A DNA stretch of 64,000 nucleotides from Rhodospirillaceae bacterium. GTDB lineage: Bacteria; Pseudomonadota; Alphaproteobacteria; Rhodospirillales; Rhodospirillaceae. The notes under the pieces were generated by a model. That model saw only the letters and a program-made list of their open reading frames with translations, was not told the DNA's origin and did not search any database. This document shows positions 1 to 8,876 of the stretch, piece after piece. The translations under genes and the position numbers were made by a program. The stretch covers positions 124,001 to 188,000 of the forward strand of contig JAQWQC010000034.1 in the NCBI GenBank assembly GCA_029245025.1, in the 5' to 3' direction. Positions within the stretch are counted from its first letter, which is position 1. Every line of letters begins with the position of its first letter.

Positions 1-768
1 TGTAAGAATGGAGGCCGCCGCCGGGCCAAGATAGCTAATCACGGGAAGGGACGCTGACTTTAGTGCATGCGTCCAGACGACGTTGCGTTGTCCGAGACCT
101 TTCGCGCGTGCCGTGCGGATATAGTTCTGTCGAAGAGTTTCAATCATGGCGCCACGGGTGAGTCGGGCGAGGATCGCAATCTGAGGCAAAGCCAGCGCAA
201 CCACCGGTAAGATATAGGGTGTGATTGGTGCCAGCATCGGCAACGCTTCTGCCAGTCCACCGCGCGGTTCAAGGGAGGCGACGGGGAGTATTTTCAGAAC
301 CACACCGAAAAGTAGGCTCATCAAAGGCGCCATCACAAAGCTCGGTACCGCGATACCGGTCATGGCAACGCCCATGACCGCATAGTCCGTTAAAGAATTG
401 CGACGGAGGGCGGCGATTACGCCAAGGCTACCACCAACTGCAAGAGCTAAAATCATTGCGGAAAGCCCAAGTTTTATGCTGACTGGCAGACCAATAACGA
501 GGAGTTCCGTGACGGTACGATCGATATAAATGATGGAAGGTCCAAAGTCACCGCGGGCTACTTTGCCCAAATAGAATCCGTATTGAACGATGATGGGCTT
601 GTCCAAGTCATACGCAGCTTCGAGGTTTGCGATTACCTCAGGTTCAAGTGACGCTTCCGCATCAAATGGACCACCCGGCGCCAGATGCATCATAAAAAAT
701 GATAATGTGACGATCATGAACAGGGTCGGAGCTGCGATAATCAAGCGGCGCAGGGCATAAGACGTCAT
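1..768 (-). CDS. Dipeptide/oligopeptide ABC transporter permease, OppB/DppB type (3' end outside window)
   Basis: Inner-membrane permease of a peptide-type ABC importer. The gene is absent from the ORF track because it leaves the window, but a continuous frame of 256 codons can be read on the minus strand from ATG at 768. The protein opens MTSYALRRL and then has a hydrophobic first helix, the usual OppB N-terminus. It carries the family segment APGGPFD after helix 1, several further hydrophobic helices, and the inner-membrane-component loop RTARAKGLG near the visible end, which contacts the ATPase. The start lies 34 nt downstream of the Rieske oxygenase stop, so it belongs to the operon 3546 to 1. 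DppC- and ATPase-type genes would be expected beyond the left edge. The substrate cannot be told from sequence. Confidence 0.9.
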   Translation of the reverse strand, partial: MTSYALRRLIIAAPTLFMIVTLSFFMMHLAPGGPFDAEASLEPEVIANLEAAYDLDKPIIVQYGFYLGKVARGDFGPSIIYIDRTVTELLVIGLPVSIKLGLSAMILALAVGGSLGVIAALRRNSLTDYAVMGVAMTGIAVPSFVMAPLMSLLFGVVLKILPVASLEPRGGLAEALPMLAPITPYILPVVALALPQIAILARLTRGAMIETLRQNYIRTARAKGLGQRNVVWTHALKSASLPVISYLGPAAASILT

Positions 769-802
769 GAGATCAACACCACCAACGGCTTGGGATTTCT
801 CT

Positions 803-1945
803 CTATTGGGCTACTTCTTGTTTTAGTCGCGGCTGCTTCAACGGCACGGCATCAAGCACCCAGTTTTTCGGGTCCGCTCGTCGCGCTGGCGACGGTATCA
901 CTTTGACCATCTCATCGTTGCCATGCTGTGCCTTCAGATCCAGAGCTCGTCCTGCCAGCTCTTGGTCCTTAACCCATTTACGGAACTCAATACCGTGTTT
1001 GTCATTCTCGAGAGCGAGTTCGTCAGACAAGGTAGGTGGCACCATAGCGGGGCGAATAAAGTCGATCACTTTGGCGTCTTCTTGGAACACCAAAAGAACC
1101 CGCTTATGGGAGTCAGCGTCGTATTTATCGTCGGTAAAGAAATTGCGGCCGTGGCACCACCATACTTTGGTGCGGTTTTCGTCTATGGGTGTGTAGCCCG
1201 AAACAATCATTTGCCACATCGGTGGCTTGAGATGCATCTCGATGCGGATTGAAGGTGCTGGTTTGTAGATGCGCACCATGGTTTTAACGTCGGGGCGATC
1301 CTCATCAATTTTCTCAGCCCATACGCCACGCTTGCTAACAGGCTTCGCATAGGTGATTGATTCGATTTTCGAGTCATCGATATCAAGGTCGTAATCATTA
1401 ATCGTGGGCTTGCCCGGATTGCCAAAATCGGTGTGGACGTAAAATGCGTGCGTGTGGTCAACACCATTCTCAATGGCGCGTACCCAGTTTGCTTCGAAGA
1501 TGAAGGTGCCGCGGACAAATTTCCACTCGTCTGATGCGCCTTGTTCCATCGCTTCGTATTCTGGGAAATAGTCTGGCAGGGGTGGGCGTTCGGACTCTGT
1601 TGCGTCTCCGAGGAATACCCAGAGCCAGCCATATTTTTCTACCGTTGGATAAGAATCCACCCGTGCTCGCTTCGGAATCGTGGCATCCTCACCCATGGAC
1701 GGAATAGCTACGCAATTGCCGTCGCCGTCAAAGCGCCAACCATGATAGGGGCATTCGACGGCGTTATCGACGACCTTGCCGCGGCAAAGCGATCCACCAC
1801 GATGGACGCACACATCGCTCAGGCAATGCGCCTCTCTTGCGGAGTCACGAAATAGAACAAAGTCCTGTCCTAACATGTGGACGCTTTTCGGTTCGTTTGT
1901 GACATCCGCAGCTTCTGCGGCGACATACCAGCAGTTCAAAAGCAT
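803..1945 (-). CDS. Rieske [2Fe-2S] ring-hydroxylating/O-demethylase-type oxygenase
   Basis: Terminal oxygenase subunit of a Rieske non-heme iron oxygenase, about 380 aa. The Rieske cluster ligands are visible as CVH (C46, H48) and CPYHGW (C65, H68). The mononuclear iron site shows the NxxDxxHxxxxH pattern in NGVDHTHAFYVH. This architecture is typical of single-component-type oxygenases (vanillate demethylase and phthalate 4,5-dioxygenase-like) that need a separate reductase. The track start at 2035 would overlap the upstream gene. ATG 1945 is preceded by GGAGA at good spacing and gives the family N-terminus MLLNCWYVAA, so it is preferred. The gene begins 26 nt after the oppA-like stop and is followed 34 nt later by the permease gene. 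Its placement inside a transporter operon suggests it acts on the imported compound. No reductase gene is adjacent; the ferredoxin at 6250 is a possible but unproven partner. Confidence 0.9.
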   Translation of the reverse strand: MLLNCWYVAAEAADVTNEPKSVHMLGQDFVLFRDSAREAHCLSDVCVHRGGSLCRGKVVDNAVECPYHGWRFDGDGNCVAIPSMGEDATIPKRARVDSYPTVEKYGWLWVFLGDATESERPPLPDYFPEYEAMEQGASDEWKFVRGTFIFEANWVRAIENGVDHTHAFYVHTDFGNPGKPTINDYDLDIDDSKIESITYAKPVSKRGVWAEKIDEDRPDVKTMVRIYKPAPSIRIEMHLKPPMWQMIVSGYTPIDENRTKVWWCHGRNFFTDDKYDADSHKRVLLVFQEDAKVIDFIRPAMVPPTLSDELALENDKHGIEFRKWVKDQELAGRALDLKAQHGNDEMVKVIPSPARRADPKNWVLDAVPLKQPRLKQEVAQ

Positions 1946-1971
1946 AGCTGTATCTCCATTTGGCGCCCGCG

Positions 1972-3546
1972 TTAGTCTGGGCGATTTACCGTCATGTACC
2001 GTGCAAGATAATTGTTGCGGGCGTTTTCGTTCCACCCATCGATATACGTCTTTACCAGCCGTCGGCTGACATAATGAAAGACCGGGATGATAACATAATC
2101 TTCCATCAGAATCTGTTCAGCTTGTCGCATAAGCGTATTGCGTTGCTCTTGGTCAGAAATGGAGTTTGCCTGATTCATAAGAGCATTGAATTCAGGATTC
2201 GCATAATCCACGTAGTTACTCGGATCTCCGGTGCGCAATAGGTTTAAATAGCCAGAAGCATCATTAAACGGAGAGAACCAGGCCCAACGCATAATGTCGT
2301 AATCACGGGTACGGGCTTTGCGGTTGAGATTGCGAAATTCCGTATCCATTAATTCTGCGTTGAAGCCCAAGGCCGCCCACATGGATTTCATCGCAACAGC
2401 AATTTTCCGGTTTTCTTCCTGGGTGTCGTAGGCAAGTTCAAATGTAACGGGATTGTTGCCCCCATACCCAGCTTCGCTCATTAAACGATGGGCATCAGCG
2501 ATGCGGTCAGCCATAGGCATGTCGGCGATTGACGCACGGGCAACGTCATAACCCTCAACCACCGGCGAAACAAAGCTGTAGGCAGGAATGACACCTGTAT
2601 TGAGTAGTCTGTCTATGAGGGCTTCACGATCAAAGGCAAGTGCCAGCGCCTTGCGTACACGGATATCATCAAAGGGTGGTTTCTTTGCATTGATCAAAAA
2701 GTAGTAAATGCCGAGAGTCGGCGAAATACGAAGTTCGTCGGGGATATTCTCTTTAATCCAAGATATTTGCTCTGGAGGGAAATTGAGAATGGCATCCAAC
2801 TCGCCAGCTCTAAAACGATTGAACACTGTGTTTAGATTTTGTGTCGGATAAAAATTGACCGTATCGATCTCCACGTTTTGTGCGTCGTAGAAATTCGGGT
2901 TCTTCTTAAGCGTCAGGCGTGTACCTGGAAGCCATTCGTCCAACACGTAGGCACCGTTAGATACAAACTGGCCCGGTTTGGTCCAGTCGTCGCCAAGTTC
3001 TTCCACTTTGTGGCGTGGAGACGGCATGGCTGAGAAGCTGCTAAGCGCTTGAGGGAGAAGTGGATTGGGTGCGCTTAGTTCAATTCTCACAGTCTTGTCG
3101 TCTGGTGATGTAATGCCTAGGCTTTCAGGTGGGGCCTGACCAGCGTTGACCGGGCGCCCGTTCTTCACCGAGTAAAAGAATTGGGCATAGCGGGCAGCCG
3201 TTTTGGGCAGCATAAGGCGTTGCAGTGACCACGCGACGTCCTTTGCTGTGAGTGCAGTGCCATCAGACCACTTCAGTCCGTCCCGCAGTTTGTATTCCCA
3301 AACAAGTCCGTGGTCAGACATCGTGTGACTCTCTGCAAGCCCATAGGTCATGCGTCCGTTTTCGTCTGTTGTGAGCAACCCAACGAATAGCTCGTTCAAA
3401 ATCGGAGCAGCGGTGTTCCCCGTTGCTTTTTGGGGGTCCAAGGAGGAGGGGTCGCTTCCGCCGGAGCGATTTAGCACCGTCTCCGCGGAAGCTGGCAGGG
3501 CAAGAATACAAAATAAAGTAACAGTCAGCTGCGTGAGTAAACGCAT
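1972..3546 (-). CDS. ABC transporter substrate-binding protein, OppA/DppA family (SBP_bac_5)
   Basis: Periplasmic solute-binding protein of 524 aa. It has a Sec signal peptide (MRLLTQ, a hydrophobic core, then cleavage after ALPASA). The mature start VLNRSGGSDPSSLDPQ is typical of cluster C peptide-binding proteins. Further family signs are the SLQRLM region, the YxFVSP segment, and the C-terminal run ending with RRLVKTYIDGW. Length is normal for the family. It is first in an operon with a Rieske oxygenase and an OppB-type permease. It resembles the orphan protein at 39864-41426 in the opening motif and overall layout, so the two are probably distant paralogues. The ligand could be a peptide, an opine or another amphipathic compound and cannot be assigned from sequence. 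Confidence 0.92.
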   Translation of the reverse strand: MRLLTQLTVTLFCILALPASAETVLNRSGGSDPSSLDPQKATGNTAAPILNELFVGLLTTDENGRMTYGLAESHTMSDHGLVWEYKLRDGLKWSDGTALTAKDVAWSLQRLMLPKTAARYAQFFYSVKNGRPVNAGQAPPESLGITSPDDKTVRIELSAPNPLLPQALSSFSAMPSPRHKVEELGDDWTKPGQFVSNGAYVLDEWLPGTRLTLKKNPNFYDAQNVEIDTVNFYPTQNLNTVFNRFRAGELDAILNFPPEQISWIKENIPDELRISPTLGIYYFLINAKKPPFDDIRVRKALALAFDREALIDRLLNTGVIPAYSFVSPVVEGYDVARASIADMPMADRIADAHRLMSEAGYGGNNPVTFELAYDTQEENRKIAVAMKSMWAALGFNAELMDTEFRNLNRKARTRDYDIMRWAWFSPFNDASGYLNLLRTGDPSNYVDYANPEFNALMNQANSISDQEQRNTLMRQAEQILMEDYVIIPVFHYVSRRLVKTYIDGWNENARNNYLARYMTVNRPD

Positions 3547-3677
3547 GGGATGTCCCTATAAGTCAAAGAGCACGGCCATTATTGCCTTCACAGTTATGTA
3601 TGATGTTTGAAAATGACCTTGGTTCGCAAGGAGTGATCGATCATGCTGCCATACAAAATGATCTTCAGGAGAGAAAA

Positions 3678-4466
3678 ATGACCAGACGCGAGCTTGTCCT
3701 CAGTACCGCCGTAATAGCGTTTGCTGCTAACGCGGGTGGTGGTGCCGTTAAAGCAGAAAATAAAAAGACCTACGTTCTCGTGCATGGCGCATGGCACGGT
3801 GGTTGGTGTTGGCGATATGTCAAAGATGGGCTGGAAGCTGCGGGTCATCGAGTGTTGTCGCCATCTCTAACCGGCCTTGGCGATCGGGTTCATTTGCGCA
3901 ACCCAGATGTTAACTTGACTACCCATGTGAACGACATCGTGAATCTATTCGAATTTGAAGACCTAAGCGATGTGGTTTTGGTCGGCCATTCCTATGCAGG
4001 TCACGTGGTCAGCTGGGTTACGGACAGAGTCAAAGACAGAATTAAACAGGTTGTTTATCTGGACGCGGTATTACCAACTGATGGCAAAGCATTCTTGCCC
4101 CCTGGTGTCGGTGAGGCGCGAATTCCCGAAGCCAAAGACGGATATCTGATGGCTAAACCGGGCATGGATTTTCTCGGAATACCCGCGGGTCATCTGCTCT
4201 ACGATTGGGTGGGCAGCCGTTTGGTTGAGCATCCACTTCCGACACTAATGGAAGCGGTTGTTTATGACTACGGTGGTCCGGCAGGTGTACCTAAGACGTT
4301 CGTTCGCTGTACTAAAAACCCGCGCATGGCCAGCGGCGAGGCTGACCCAGTTGCAGAGATGGTCAACGCTGACTCAGAGTGGGATTACATTACGTTGGAT
4401 GCAGGCCACGATTTAATGGTCACCGCGCCGAAAGAAACTACTGAAATTCTATTAGGGATCGGTTAA
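3678..4466 (+). CDS. Exported alpha/beta hydrolase, esterase/hydroxynitrile-lyase-like
   Basis: Alpha/beta hydrolase of 262 aa. The start was moved from 3582 to ATG 3678, which has AGGAGAG upstream and opens a signal peptide (MTRRELVLS then a hydrophobic stretch, cleavage near AVKA). The two arginines and following leucine resemble a Tat signal, so folding before export is possible. Visible catalytic elements are the oxyanion strand VLVHGAWHGGW, the nucleophile elbow GHSYAG (Ser about 105), the YLDA segment and a late histidine in DAGHDLM. This pattern matches the salicylate-esterase / pyrethroid-hydrolase / hydroxynitrile-lyase branch. The last 4 nt overlap the convergent gene at 4463. The gene is divergent from the oppA-like operon, with 131 nt between start codons, so a shared regulatory region is plausible. 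Confidence 0.85.
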   Translation: MTRRELVLSTAVIAFAANAGGGAVKAENKKTYVLVHGAWHGGWCWRYVKDGLEAAGHRVLSPSLTGLGDRVHLRNPDVNLTTHVNDIVNLFEFEDLSDVVLVGHSYAGHVVSWVTDRVKDRIKQVVYLDAVLPTDGKAFLPPGVGEARIPEAKDGYLMAKPGMDFLGIPAGHLLYDWVGSRLVEHPLPTLMEAVVYDYGGPAGVPKTFVRCTKNPRMASGEADPVAEMVNADSEWDYITLDAGHDLMVTAPKETTEILLGIG

Positions 4467-4825
4467 GTCGCAGCGAAGTCGTCGGCTAGTTTCTCGGGGT
4501 CTGCGTTTAGGGCTTCGTTTTCAACCGCCTCAAGTTCTTGGTGTACGATACGAAGAATGCGGGCGATGTAATCGGCGTGCCATTGTTGGCGTTCTTTAGA
4601 GGCATCATCGTCAGGGCGGTAAGCATCAATATTGGCTTTTGTAACACTCTTGCCTGCTTCGAGGAGGCGTTCAACAGTGTCTAGTCGCTCACGTGTCACC
4701 GCCAATTCCGTTGCGACAGCCATGGTGATGGAGAGGACCCGTTCAACAGCGGGGTCATCGAAAAAGTAGGGACGTTTGCCTTTGGATTTGGCGTTGGCGA
4801 GTTTGTTGACGTCAATGTCTGTCAT
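4463..4825 (-). CDS. Conserved hypothetical protein, 120 aa
   Basis: Small soluble protein with no signal peptide or membrane segment. It begins MTDIDVNKLANAKSKGKRPYF, then has a mainly helical, charged body with the segment VERVLSITMAVATELAVTRER and an acidic C-terminus. I do not recognise a named domain. It follows the methyltransferase gene by 24 nt on the same strand, so the two probably form a unit. Its 3' end overlaps the convergent hydrolase gene by 4 nt. A role linked to the methyltransferase is inference from position only. Confidence 0.7.
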   Translation of the reverse strand: MTDIDVNKLANAKSKGKRPYFFDDPAVERVLSITMAVATELAVTRERLDTVERLLEAGKSVTKANIDAYRPDDDASKERQQWHADYIARILRIVHQELEAVENEALNADPEKLADDFAAT

Positions 4826-4849
4826 GGTGTTCCCCAGAGTTCCCTATTT

Positions 4850-6028
4850 TTATTTCCAGCCGCCGAACAGATACCACCGTTCGCCCTTATAAGAATTGTC
4901 TTTCGCGTCGCCGCTGTCTTTCGCTTCTGCTTTGTGTCGAGATACCGTGCTCGACCAAGATTGGAATTGACCTCGCTCAATATCGGCTTCCGTACCTCCA
5001 TCAAACATTTTGTCTGACTGAAAACCGGCCGCCTTCATAACTTCGAAGACATCCATAACATGCAGCTTGGACCAAAATGGCTCGTTATTGTACCAGGCGT
5101 CCCAATCCCGCGTGAACTGATCAAACAACGATGTCTCTGGTTTAAAATTTGGTTGTTCAACGTTTAAGAACAAGCCGCCTGGTGTTATCAGGTCATAGGC
5201 CTTCTTCATCATGCTTTGGATCGCTGACGTTGACGTTTCATGCCAAAACATTGTCGTTTGCACCCAGTCAAAGCTGTTGGGTTCAAAATCTACAGTATCG
5301 CCGTCTGAGTGAATGAAACGGACATTGTCATGGCCAAGGACTTGCGCACGCGCATGGCCCCACCGAAGCATAGGCGCGCCTACATCAACAGCCACCACCT
5401 CTGCATCTGGAAAGGCTGATGCTAAAGGCAAAGTATTGGCACCAATTCCCGCACCAAGATCCAGAATGCGTTTCGGCGAGAAGTCAGGAAAACGATCTCG
5501 CACAAAGTTCACGATAGACCGCCCACCACCATCTCCCTTTGACGACATTGAACCTGCGGTGGTGACAAACAGCCCGGTTTCGTAGTTGGCACCGGCCAAA
5601 ACATCGTCTGGCACGATCTCTGTGTAGTAGCTGCCCGGCATGCAGTGGTTGTCTACTGCCGCTAGGTAACGGGGAGCTTCGGCGCTGGGGTCAATTTTTA
5701 AAGTCTCTTTGCCGTCGTTGTGCTCTTTCGCGCGCTCTATCAAATCGTCTAGTTGGCGCAAGACCACATGCCGACCGGCTTGTTGACGTTGCTCCATGGT
5801 GTTACGACGTAGTGCCGCCCAACACTGATAGAAGGGGTCCTTCTTCATCGCGTCCCGGACCTGTTGGCGGGTTTCCAGCGGGCGCCCTGTTTCTTGCTTA
5901 AACTTAGGGCTCACGCGGTTATCAAAGGCAGTTCGATTCCCTGGTGACACGCGTTGCCCAATGTGGACATTGAGATTCGTTAGAAAATTGAACCGGGCGA
6001 TTTCATCGTGGTCGACCTTTGGAGACAA
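4850..6028 (-). CDS. SAM-dependent methyltransferase, class I, with extended N-terminal domain
   Basis: A roughly 392-aa protein with a class I methyltransferase fold in its C-terminal half. The SAM-binding motif I is seen as ILDLGAGIGANT, followed by the acidic strand end EVVAVDVG, motif II-like FDWVQTTMFWHE, and the LITPGGLFLN motif. The N-terminal part (FNFLTNLNVHIGQRVSPGN and onward) is helical and is not the methyltransferase core. The start is uncertain. The track uses TTG 6148, but the first 40 residues look non-coding. TTG 6028 gives an N-terminus running directly into SPKVDHDEIARFNF and is preferred; no ATG is available upstream of the conserved part. It is divergent from the ferredoxin gene and 24 nt upstream of the small gene at 4463-4825. 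The methyl acceptor is unknown. Confidence 0.8.
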   Translation of the reverse strand: MSPKVDHDEIARFNFLTNLNVHIGQRVSPGNRTAFDNRVSPKFKQETGRPLETRQQVRDAMKKDPFYQCWAALRRNTMEQRQQAGRHVVLRQLDDLIERAKEHNDGKETLKIDPSAEAPRYLAAVDNHCMPGSYYTEIVPDDVLAGANYETGLFVTTAGSMSSKGDGGGRSIVNFVRDRFPDFSPKRILDLGAGIGANTLPLASAFPDAEVVAVDVGAPMLRWGHARAQVLGHDNVRFIHSDGDTVDFEPNSFDWVQTTMFWHETSTSAIQSMMKKAYDLITPGGLFLNVEQPNFKPETSLFDQFTRDWDAWYNNEPFWSKLHVMDVFEVMKAAGFQSDKMFDGGTEADIERGQFQSWSSTVSRHKAEAKDSGDAKDNSYKGERWYLFGGWK

Positions 6029-6249
6029 TGGGTGACGCCCATTGCGGTCGTATGTTGGAGGGAGAGTATTGGCCAAGGCGTGGGTACTCCGAGAACAAAT
6101 AAATTGTTTGGTTCGCCGATTATCTCGCCCTCTGCCGCGCTGATGCAAGAGGTTCGGTGCTTAAAGAAGGCACGTAGGGGGTTGCCCGGAGCCCCGCCTA
6201 TGGGGTACGAGCCCCACAACGTATTTAATTCGGTTCGGAGATTATCCCA

Positions 6250-6567
6250 ATGTCGACCCTTTATGTAACCAATCGCGCTGGCGATCAGCATCAAATCGAG
6301 GCTAAAGCAGGCACTACTTTGATGGAAATCCTGCGCGACAACGATATGGATGTAGAGGCCATCTGTGGCGGCTGTTGTTCCTGCGCGACCTGCCACATTT
6401 TTATCGATGATTCTTGGGCGGATAAAATTCCAGCGCGGTCAGATGACGAACAAGAGCTGGTTGAGGAAACGGAAACATACAAGCCCAACAATTCGCGTTT
6501 GAGCTGTCAGGTGACGATGACCGATGAGCTAGACGGCCTCAGCCTGACTGTTGCTCCTGAAGAATAA
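6250..6567 (+). CDS. [2Fe-2S] ferredoxin, adrenodoxin/putidaredoxin type
   Basis: Plant/vertebrate-type [2Fe-2S] ferredoxin of 105 aa. The cluster ligands are in CGGCCSCATC (spacing Cx5Cx2C) with a distal cysteine in RLSCQ, as in adrenodoxin, putidaredoxin and caulobacter ferredoxin. An acidic stretch DDEQELVEETE lies between the third and fourth ligands, where this family docks its reductase and P450 or oxygenase partners. It stands alone on the plus strand, divergent from the methyltransferase. A role as electron donor to the Rieske oxygenase at 803-1945 is possible but only inferred; no ferredoxin reductase or P450 gene is present nearby. A hairpin at 6579-6600 lies just after the stop. 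Confidence 0.92.
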   Translation: MSTLYVTNRAGDQHQIEAKAGTTLMEILRDNDMDVEAICGGCCSCATCHIFIDDSWADKIPARSDDEQELVEETETYKPNNSRLSCQVTMTDELDGLSLTVAPEE

Positions 6568-6578
6568 ATTGAGGCGCG

Positions 6579-6600
6579 CGGCGACTGGATCTAGTCGCCG
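6579..6600 (+). terminator. Perfect 8-bp inverted repeat after the ferredoxin gene
   Basis: CGGCGACT and AGTCGCCG flank a 6-nt loop, 11 nt after the ferredoxin stop codon. The stem is strong, but there is no following T tract, so it could be a Rho-assisted or weak terminator or an mRNA 3' stabiliser. In the remaining intergenic stretch up to 6862 I see only a GTATAC-CAA-GTATAC double palindrome near 6666. The short ORFs listed there have no recognisable features. Confidence 0.45.
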
Positions 6601-6862
6601 TGAGGCCATTTGGAACCAACAACATCACCGGGTTCACGCACCAGGTGGCTGCGGTGGCGGTAGGAGTATACCAAGTATACAGCGTCGTGGCGTTCGACCG
6701 GCTGGTAGCTGGAGTCAAATACGATCAGCTGAATTCGCACCAATGGATGCTGTCTTCATTGCAGGGCGGCGCGATAGAATGCCGTGAATCCCAAAGTTAC
6801 ATGGTCGATAAGGCGCAATTAGCCTAAGGCGATGCGACTTGAAGGGGCGAGGTGCCAATTGC

Positions 6863-7855
6863 TCACGATTGGCTTGATGGCGCCACGTCGACATACATCT
6901 GATCAAGAATAGCTTTTGGATTGCGAGAGGCTGTGAACTTGCGCAATGCCAGGTATTCCCGGAGCGGCCTGGTCATGTTCGCCCACAACCGCGTGTAAGG
7001 CCGGGTCGTAAAGAAATCGCGCGTGGGTGTGTCGGTTCTTAAATGTTGTTCAATACGAGCCGCGACCGAAGAATCGATGTTCACGTCTTGGTTTGAAGCT
7101 TTGGAGAGCACCACGTTGATATGCCTGGTTTGCGGTTGAAGGCTTAGGTCGTGAACAGAAAGACCGGCTCGTCTCGCCGCATATGATAAACCTTCGCTCG
7201 AGAACGTATGCAAGTGTGCGAAATGAAAGCGCTGGCGAGGTCCGTGATAACGCGCCTCAACATTGGGCACTTCAATAACGAGCACGCCCTCATCTGAAAG
7301 ACTACTCGACAGGCGCCGAAGGGAAGAGACGGGATCGGCCAGGTGCTCCAGAACGTGGTGTAGGGTTATGACATCCCACTTGTCGTCCTCGTCCAAATTG
7401 TCCAGCACGGACCCGACCTGTATGTCGATTGCGTATTCAGATTTGGCGAACTCCGCGTACCCGCGGTTAGGTTCTAGCCCGCGCGCAGTGTATCCGACTT
7501 TGGTCATTAGGTAGGTAAACTCACCGCCCCCGGATCCGACATCCAATATACGCGCGTGAGGCTTAAGGAAGGGGTGCGTGCGTCTGTACCGCTCCAAGGC
7601 CCGCAAGCCCGCGCGATAAATATGCTTCGGTTTTGGGGTCAGCACACCCTTGTAAGACGCCCGGTAGTCATTTGCATAAAATCGACCGAGTTCATCTTCG
7701 GTGGGTTGCGGATTTATGAAGACGTGCCCGCAGGTTCGGCATAGGTCTGTTACCAATGGTTCTCCATGCCGATCTTTGTCGCCGACACGAACCGAGTCCG
7801 AACCGGCACAGAGCGGGCAATCGATATGGAGGCCGAAGAACTTTGTTGCAGTCAC
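6863..7855 (-). CDS. Class I SAM methyltransferase with N-terminal zinc-ribbon-like motif
   Basis: A protein of about 330 aa. The N-terminus carries two paired cysteine knuckles, CPLC and CRTCG, about 24 residues apart. This is the layout of methyltransferases with a zinc-finger N-terminus found in surface-polysaccharide and natural-product loci. The catalytic domain follows with motif I ILDVGSGGGEFT, the acidic ARGLEPN, motif II WDVITLHHVLEHL, and EGVLVIEVPN. The start is ambiguous. ATG 7879 has no ribosome binding site and overlaps the upstream gene by 28 nt. GTG 7855 gives a GTGA stop-start overlap with the upstream acyltransferase and is preferred. Such coupling with an LpxL-type gene suggests modification of lipopolysaccharide or another surface glycan. 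The substrate is unknown. Confidence 0.85.
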   Translation of the reverse strand: MTATKFFGLHIDCPLCAGSDSVRVGDKDRHGEPLVTDLCRTCGHVFINPQPTEDELGRFYANDYRASYKGVLTPKPKHIYRAGLRALERYRRTHPFLKPHARILDVGSGGGEFTYLMTKVGYTARGLEPNRGYAEFAKSEYAIDIQVGSVLDNLDEDDKWDVITLHHVLEHLADPVSSLRRLSSSLSDEGVLVIEVPNVEARYHGPRQRFHFAHLHTFSSEGLSYAARRAGLSVHDLSLQPQTRHINVVLSKASNQDVNIDSSVAARIEQHLRTDTPTRDFFTTRPYTRLWANMTRPLREYLALRKFTASRNPKAILDQMYVDVAPSSQS

Positions 7856-8757
7856 GCCAAATTCTCGTCTTTGGGCCATCGGTTATGCAACCATAGCCAT
7901 TGCCCTGGGTTTTTCTTTATCCATTCCCCCATGCTTTGATTGACCCGCTCTAGTGCGGTGTGAATGTCAGCCTGCTGATCTCCCGTATCCTCAGGCATCC
8001 AAGGAGGCTCAATGGTGACACGAAAACGACATCTCTCGAGCCGTTTTGAATGCACCGGAAGAAGGGCGCAGCCATGGCGAAGGGCGAGCCGCGCGATCGC
8101 ATCCCCGGTCATGGCGGGACGACCCATAAAAGGAATCGACAGTCCGGTGTTCATTTTTTGGTCGACGGCCATTTGGACGAATCCACCGTTTTTAAGGGTG
8201 CGAGTGATTGTTCGCGCGCCACCAGCGCCCTTCGGAATTAACGTGGCCTGTGTTTCTCCGCGTATGCGATGAAGCAAACTTTCGATTAATGGGTTGTTCG
8301 GTGCGCGATATACAAGTGCCGAGGCCTCGACATGGGTGCTAACTGCGAGCGCTGTTATCTCCCAGCTGCCCAGATGCGCGGAGTACATAATCGTCGGTCG
8401 GCCACCCTGTGTGGCCGCTTCTAAGTGCTCAAGCCCGATAACCTCGATGCGATCGCAGGCGCTGGCGCGCGCTAGCCTCGATAGGGTCGCGTATTCGGTC
8501 ATAACTCGACCAAAATTGTTCCACACTTGAGCGAGTATTATCCGTCGGGCTTTGTCTGAAAGATCCGGTAACGTCCTGGCTAGATTCTGTTGAGCTGTGC
8601 GGTGAGCGCGGCTCAACGGCCCAAACCATCCGGCGAGCGCTCCCCCGATGGCGGACACCACATCAACTGGCAATAGGCGAAAAAGCCCAAACAGGCTATA
8701 TGCTAAAATCGCTTCGACGCGATAACGAATCGGTTTAGCGAGGTCTCGGCAGGCCAT
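7852..8757 (-). CDS. Lipid A biosynthesis lauroyl acyltransferase-like protein (LpxL/HtrB family)
   Basis: Inner-membrane acyltransferase of about 302 aa that would add a secondary acyl chain to the Kdo-lipid A precursor. The catalytic HX4E motif is seen as HLGSWE. An N-terminal membrane anchor follows the start (YSLFGLFRLLPVDVVSAIGG), and the family segments VWNNFGRVMTEY, VDQKMNTGLSIPFMGRPA and NPGQWLWLHNRWP are present. The track start is a TTG at 8820. ATG 8757 is preferred because it gives the usual short cytoplasmic tail before the anchor. Its stop overlaps the likely GTG start of the downstream methyltransferase. It is divergent from the glycosyltransferase at 8877, so these three genes form a small envelope-glycolipid locus. 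Confidence 0.9.
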   Translation of the reverse strand: MACRDLAKPIRYRVEAILAYSLFGLFRLLPVDVVSAIGGALAGWFGPLSRAHRTAQQNLARTLPDLSDKARRIILAQVWNNFGRVMTEYATLSRLARASACDRIEVIGLEHLEAATQGGRPTIMYSAHLGSWEITALAVSTHVEASALVYRAPNNPLIESLLHRIRGETQATLIPKGAGGARTITRTLKNGGFVQMAVDQKMNTGLSIPFMGRPAMTGDAIARLALRHGCALLPVHSKRLERCRFRVTIEPPWMPEDTGDQQADIHTALERVNQSMGEWIKKNPGQWLWLHNRWPKDENLA

Positions 8758-8876
8758 GGGTGAAGAAATTCCTATCTTCGCTATCGTATCAGTGAGAGGC
8801 AGTCTATTACGGCAAGGCAACGATGGGGTACAGTCTGTATACGTCTATTGAGGCGTAGATCTGAGCGACGGGGATT

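Noticed and set aside
6666-6680. GTATAC-CAA-GTATAC double palindrome
   Set aside because: Possible operator, but it lies between a gene end and a convergent gene end, where no start codon needs control.
6551-6827. Two short plus-strand frames after the ferredoxin gene
   Set aside because: They overlap each other, lack ribosome binding sites and have no family features; treated as intergenic.
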